Assembly (NCBI GenBank): GCA_002314805.1
Contig: DCHJ01000036.1
Span: forward strand, 1 to 7,551
DNA length: 7,551 nucleotides
Source of the DNA: Lachnospiraceae bacterium UBA1755
GTDB taxonomy: Bacteria > Bacillota > Clostridia > Lachnospirales > Lachnospiraceae
Direction: 5' to 3'
Numbering within the stretch: position 1 is the stretch's first letter; each line of letters begins with the position of its first letter. The notes below the pieces were generated by a model. The model saw only the letters and a list, made by a program, of their open reading frames with translations. It had not been told where the DNA came from and did no database searches. Position numbers and translations under genes: made by a program. Shown one piece after another: positions 5,735-7,551 of this stretch.

Positions 5735-7168
5735 TCATTTAGCCAGGAACTTCTTCCACGTATCGATATATCCCTGTGCCTGCTCCCTTGTGGGTGCCTC
5801 TGCAAATACGCGCAGCAGCGGCTCCGTACCTGACGGTCTGCAGATGACAAAGGAATCATCATCAAAGTAAAACTTGCATCCGTCTATGAAATTGGCTCTG
5901 CAATATGTCGGTTCAAAGACCGGAAGCTGATCCCTGATCGACTCAGGATCCTCCAGACCATTGGCAAATACTCTAAGGAGCTCCTGTTTCCTATCCTCAG
6001 AAAGCGGTACATTGTACTCTACCATCACACGGTCACCGTATTTTTCTCTTAATTCCTTTATCATCGCGCCGGGTGTCTTGCCCGTCTTGCACAGCATCTC
6101 AACAAAGAGTGCTGCCGCATAGATGGAATCCTTGCCGTGTATATGTCCGCGTACTGTAAGTCCTCCCGATGACTCTCCGCCCAGCACTGCATCAACCTCA
6201 TCGATCTTGGAGGATATATGCTTGAAGCCTACCGGCACCTCATAGCATTTCTCTCCGAGTCCTTCCGCTACTCTGTCGAGAAGGTGGGTGGTGGCGAGAT
6301 TTCTTACAACAGGGCCCTTCCAGCCTTTATACTCATGGAGATAATAATAGAGAAGCACAAGGATGTCATTGGCCGAGATATAATCGCCGTTGCAGTCTAT
6401 GACTCCGAGGCGGTCTCCGTCACCGTCTATGCCCATACCAAGATCATATCCTCCGGCCACTACCTGCTCTGCCAGCGGCTTGAGCGTAAGCTCTGTGGGT
6501 GCAGGCATCTTGCCTCCGAAGTATGCATCCTTGTTGGCATTGATCTGATCCACAGTGCATCTGCAGGTGTAGAAAATGACATTAAAGGGATAGGTCGACG
6601 AGCCATGCATTGAATCAAAAAGAAGTCTCGGTCCCCGGTCTCTTATCGCCTGTACATCGAGGATCCCCAGGATATCATCAAGGAAATCGTTGAACGGATT
6701 CTCTACGTAGGTGACCATACCTGACTCAAGCGCTTTTTCGATAGGCATTACATGAACATTGCCGGTGATGCTGCATCGTCTCTCGATGTTTTCAGTCACG
6801 TCTACAGGCGCATCTCTGCCTTCATCCACTACGATCTTGATACCGTTGTAATTGGAAGGGTTGTGAGAAGCTGTGACCTCCATACCGTAATGAAGTCCCT
6901 GCTTCTTGACCATATGCATTACCATCGGTGTGGGGACGCTGCGGTGCATGATCCACACATGTATACCGTTGGCGCAGAGTACCTCTGCCAGCCACTTTGC
7001 TGCCGTATCCGAAAGGAACCGCCTGTCATAGCCGATCACTACCGGCTTATCTGCCTCGTCCAGTTCATTGATGCGGTCTGCCAATGCCTGACCTATGATC
7101 TGGATATTGGTCATATGAAAATCCTTGCCTATTTCTGCTCTCCATCCGCCTGTCCCGAATTTTATCAT
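5735..7168 (-). CDS. Alpha-D-phosphohexomutase (phosphoglucomutase/phosphomannomutase family)
   Basis: This 477-residue cytoplasmic enzyme should interconvert hexose 1- and 6-phosphates through a phosphoserine intermediate. All four family loops are visible: catalytic TASHNPSNYNG with Ser101, metal loop DGDGDR at 248-253, sugar-binding GGESSGG at 330-336, and phosphate-binding RPSGTEP at 444-450. Length is normal for the family and nothing is missing. The start is set at the ATG at 7168, giving MIKFGTGGWRAEIG, the usual family N-terminus. It has a GAGGAGAG ribosome binding site at 7175-7182, six bases upstream, and overlaps the preceding kinase stop by 4 bp. A start at 7219 would add 17 residues unlike the family. 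The GGESSGG loop followed by GHIHGKDSI resembles phosphoglucomutase-like members more than GlmM. Context suggests GlcNAc-1-P or GalNAc-1-P as a possible substrate; glucose-1-P is equally compatible with the motifs. Confidence 0.93.
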   Translation of the reverse strand: MIKFGTGGWRAEIGKDFHMTNIQIIGQALADRINELDEADKPVVIGYDRRFLSDTAAKWLAEVLCANGIHVWIMHRSVPTPMVMHMVKKQGLHYGMEVTASHNPSNYNGIKIVVDEGRDAPVDVTENIERRCSITGNVHVMPIEKALESGMVTYVENPFNDFLDDILGILDVQAIRDRGPRLLFDSMHGSSTYPFNVIFYTCRCTVDQINANKDAYFGGKMPAPTELTLKPLAEQVVAGGYDLGMGIDGDGDRLGVIDCNGDYISANDILVLLYYYLHEYKGWKGPVVRNLATTHLLDRVAEGLGEKCYEVPVGFKHISSKIDEVDAVLGGESSGGLTVRGHIHGKDSIYAAALFVEMLCKTGKTPGAMIKELREKYGDRVMVEYNVPLSEDRKQELLRVFANGLEDPESIRDQLPVFEPTYCRANFIDGCKFYFDDDSFVICRPSGTEPLLRVFAEAPTREQAQGYIDTWKKFLAK

Positions 7169-7551
7169 GACTGTCTCTCCTCTTTGCATCGTGATATTAT
7201 TGCCTGTATCTGCTCCCACTTATTCTCCATGTCCTGTACCAGCCTGATCTGGGTGCGGGCACGTATCAGATTATGGTCCGGATATGCCGTCTTGTAATAG
7301 ACATCTCCTTCCAGATAATCCGCAAGGAACCTGAGTGCCTGCTCATAGGTGATACCCAGCGCACCCATGGGCAGTGTATCTATCTCATGCTCAGTAAGCT
7401 TTCCGTCACAGCCCTCTACGAAGCCTCTCGCAAATGCTTCGTACAGCTCCATATCGCAGCTTACCTTGTCAAGCTCCGGTTCATCCTCTGCTGCGGTGCT
7501 TGCACCTGTCCTTATGCCGTCTCCGAAGTCAAACATCGCAAGTCCCGGCAT
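7165..7551 (-). CDS. Phosphotransferase of the NahK/APH fold, C-terminal part (N-acetylhexosamine kinase-like), cut by the window edge
   Basis: The visible 128 residues are the C-terminal end of a larger kinase; the reading frame is open to the window edge, and the ATG at 7551 is probably internal. The stretch MPGLAMFDFGDGIR followed by TAAEDEPEL resembles the segment after the catalytic loop in phosphotransferases related to N-acetylhexosamine 1-kinase (NahK), which phosphorylate GlcNAc or GalNAc at C1 in the cytoplasm. The ATP-binding and catalytic-loop residues would lie upstream, outside the window, so activity cannot be judged here. The ending, with an ARTQ motif and a KWEQIQAII helix, also fits that group. 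Its TGA overlaps the ATG of the downstream phosphohexomutase (ATGA, 4 bp), so the two are probably co-translated. NagA further on supports an amino-sugar role, but a choline/homoserine kinase relative with another substrate cannot be excluded. Confidence 0.72.
   Translation of the reverse strand: MPGLAMFDFGDGIRTGASTAAEDEPELDKVSCDMELYEAFARGFVEGCDGKLTEHEIDTLPMGALGITYEQALRFLADYLEGDVYYKTAYPDHNLIRARTQIRLVQDMENKWEQIQAIISRCKEERQS
7175..7182 (-). promoter_or_regulatory. Ribosome binding site that fixes the phosphohexomutase start
   Basis: GAGGAGAG reads on the minus strand six bases before the ATG at 7168. It lies inside the end of the kinase gene. It favours this ATG over the longer reading frame opening at 7219. 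Confidence 0.8.

Noticed and set aside
5735..7219. Longer phosphohexomutase start at 7219
   Set aside because: The added 17 residues are unlike the family, and ATG at 7168 has GAGGAGAG and the standard MIKFGTGGWR beginning.
6752..7297. Plus-strand 181-codon open frame
   Set aside because: It is antisense to the phosphohexomutase and kinase genes, with His/Cys-rich low-complexity composition typical of a shadow.

Overview
The window looks like chromosomal DNA of a Clostridia bacterium, most likely a Lachnospiraceae member of moderate G+C. This rests on protein style and gene order (YhaM-type exoribonuclease next to an RlmD-type methyltransferase with a Clostridia-style C-terminal extension) and on strong AGGAG-type ribosome binding sites. 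I cannot name a genus. All supported genes lie on the minus strand, so transcription runs from high to low coordinates.

Right block (7551 to 4292): the C-terminal part of a sugar-kinase-like phosphotransferase of the NahK/APH fold overlaps by 4 bp an alpha-D-phosphohexomutase. A 300-bp gap follows, then nagA (N-acetylglucosamine-6-phosphate deacetylase). Together they suggest amino-sugar salvage: HexNAc to HexNAc-1-P (kinase), to HexNAc-6-P (mutase), to GlcN-6-P (NagA). The sugar specificity of the first two enzymes is inferred. The gap holds an inverted repeat after the mutase gene and two adjacent imperfect copies of a roughly 103-bp unit that ends 19 bp before the nagA start codon.

Middle and left block (4029 to 168): after a 262-bp spacer with palindromes and a recurring GTGATA motif, three genes are joined by 4-bp stop/start overlaps. 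They encode a membrane-anchored HtrA-like protein with a PDZ domain but without a recognisable catalytic triad, a YhaM-type 3'-5' exoribonuclease (OB fold plus HD domain), and a 23S rRNA uracil-5-methyltransferase with a C-terminal extension. Two of the three act on RNA, and the first is a probable catalytically dead surface protein.

Left edge (1 to 167): a strong GC-rich hairpin that could terminate transcription in either direction, and a short frame-shifted reading frame overlapping the end of the methyltransferase gene that may be chance. The most unusual items are the degenerate HtrA protein and the tandem repeat before nagA. I see no CRISPR array, tRNA, rRNA, transposase or phage gene.
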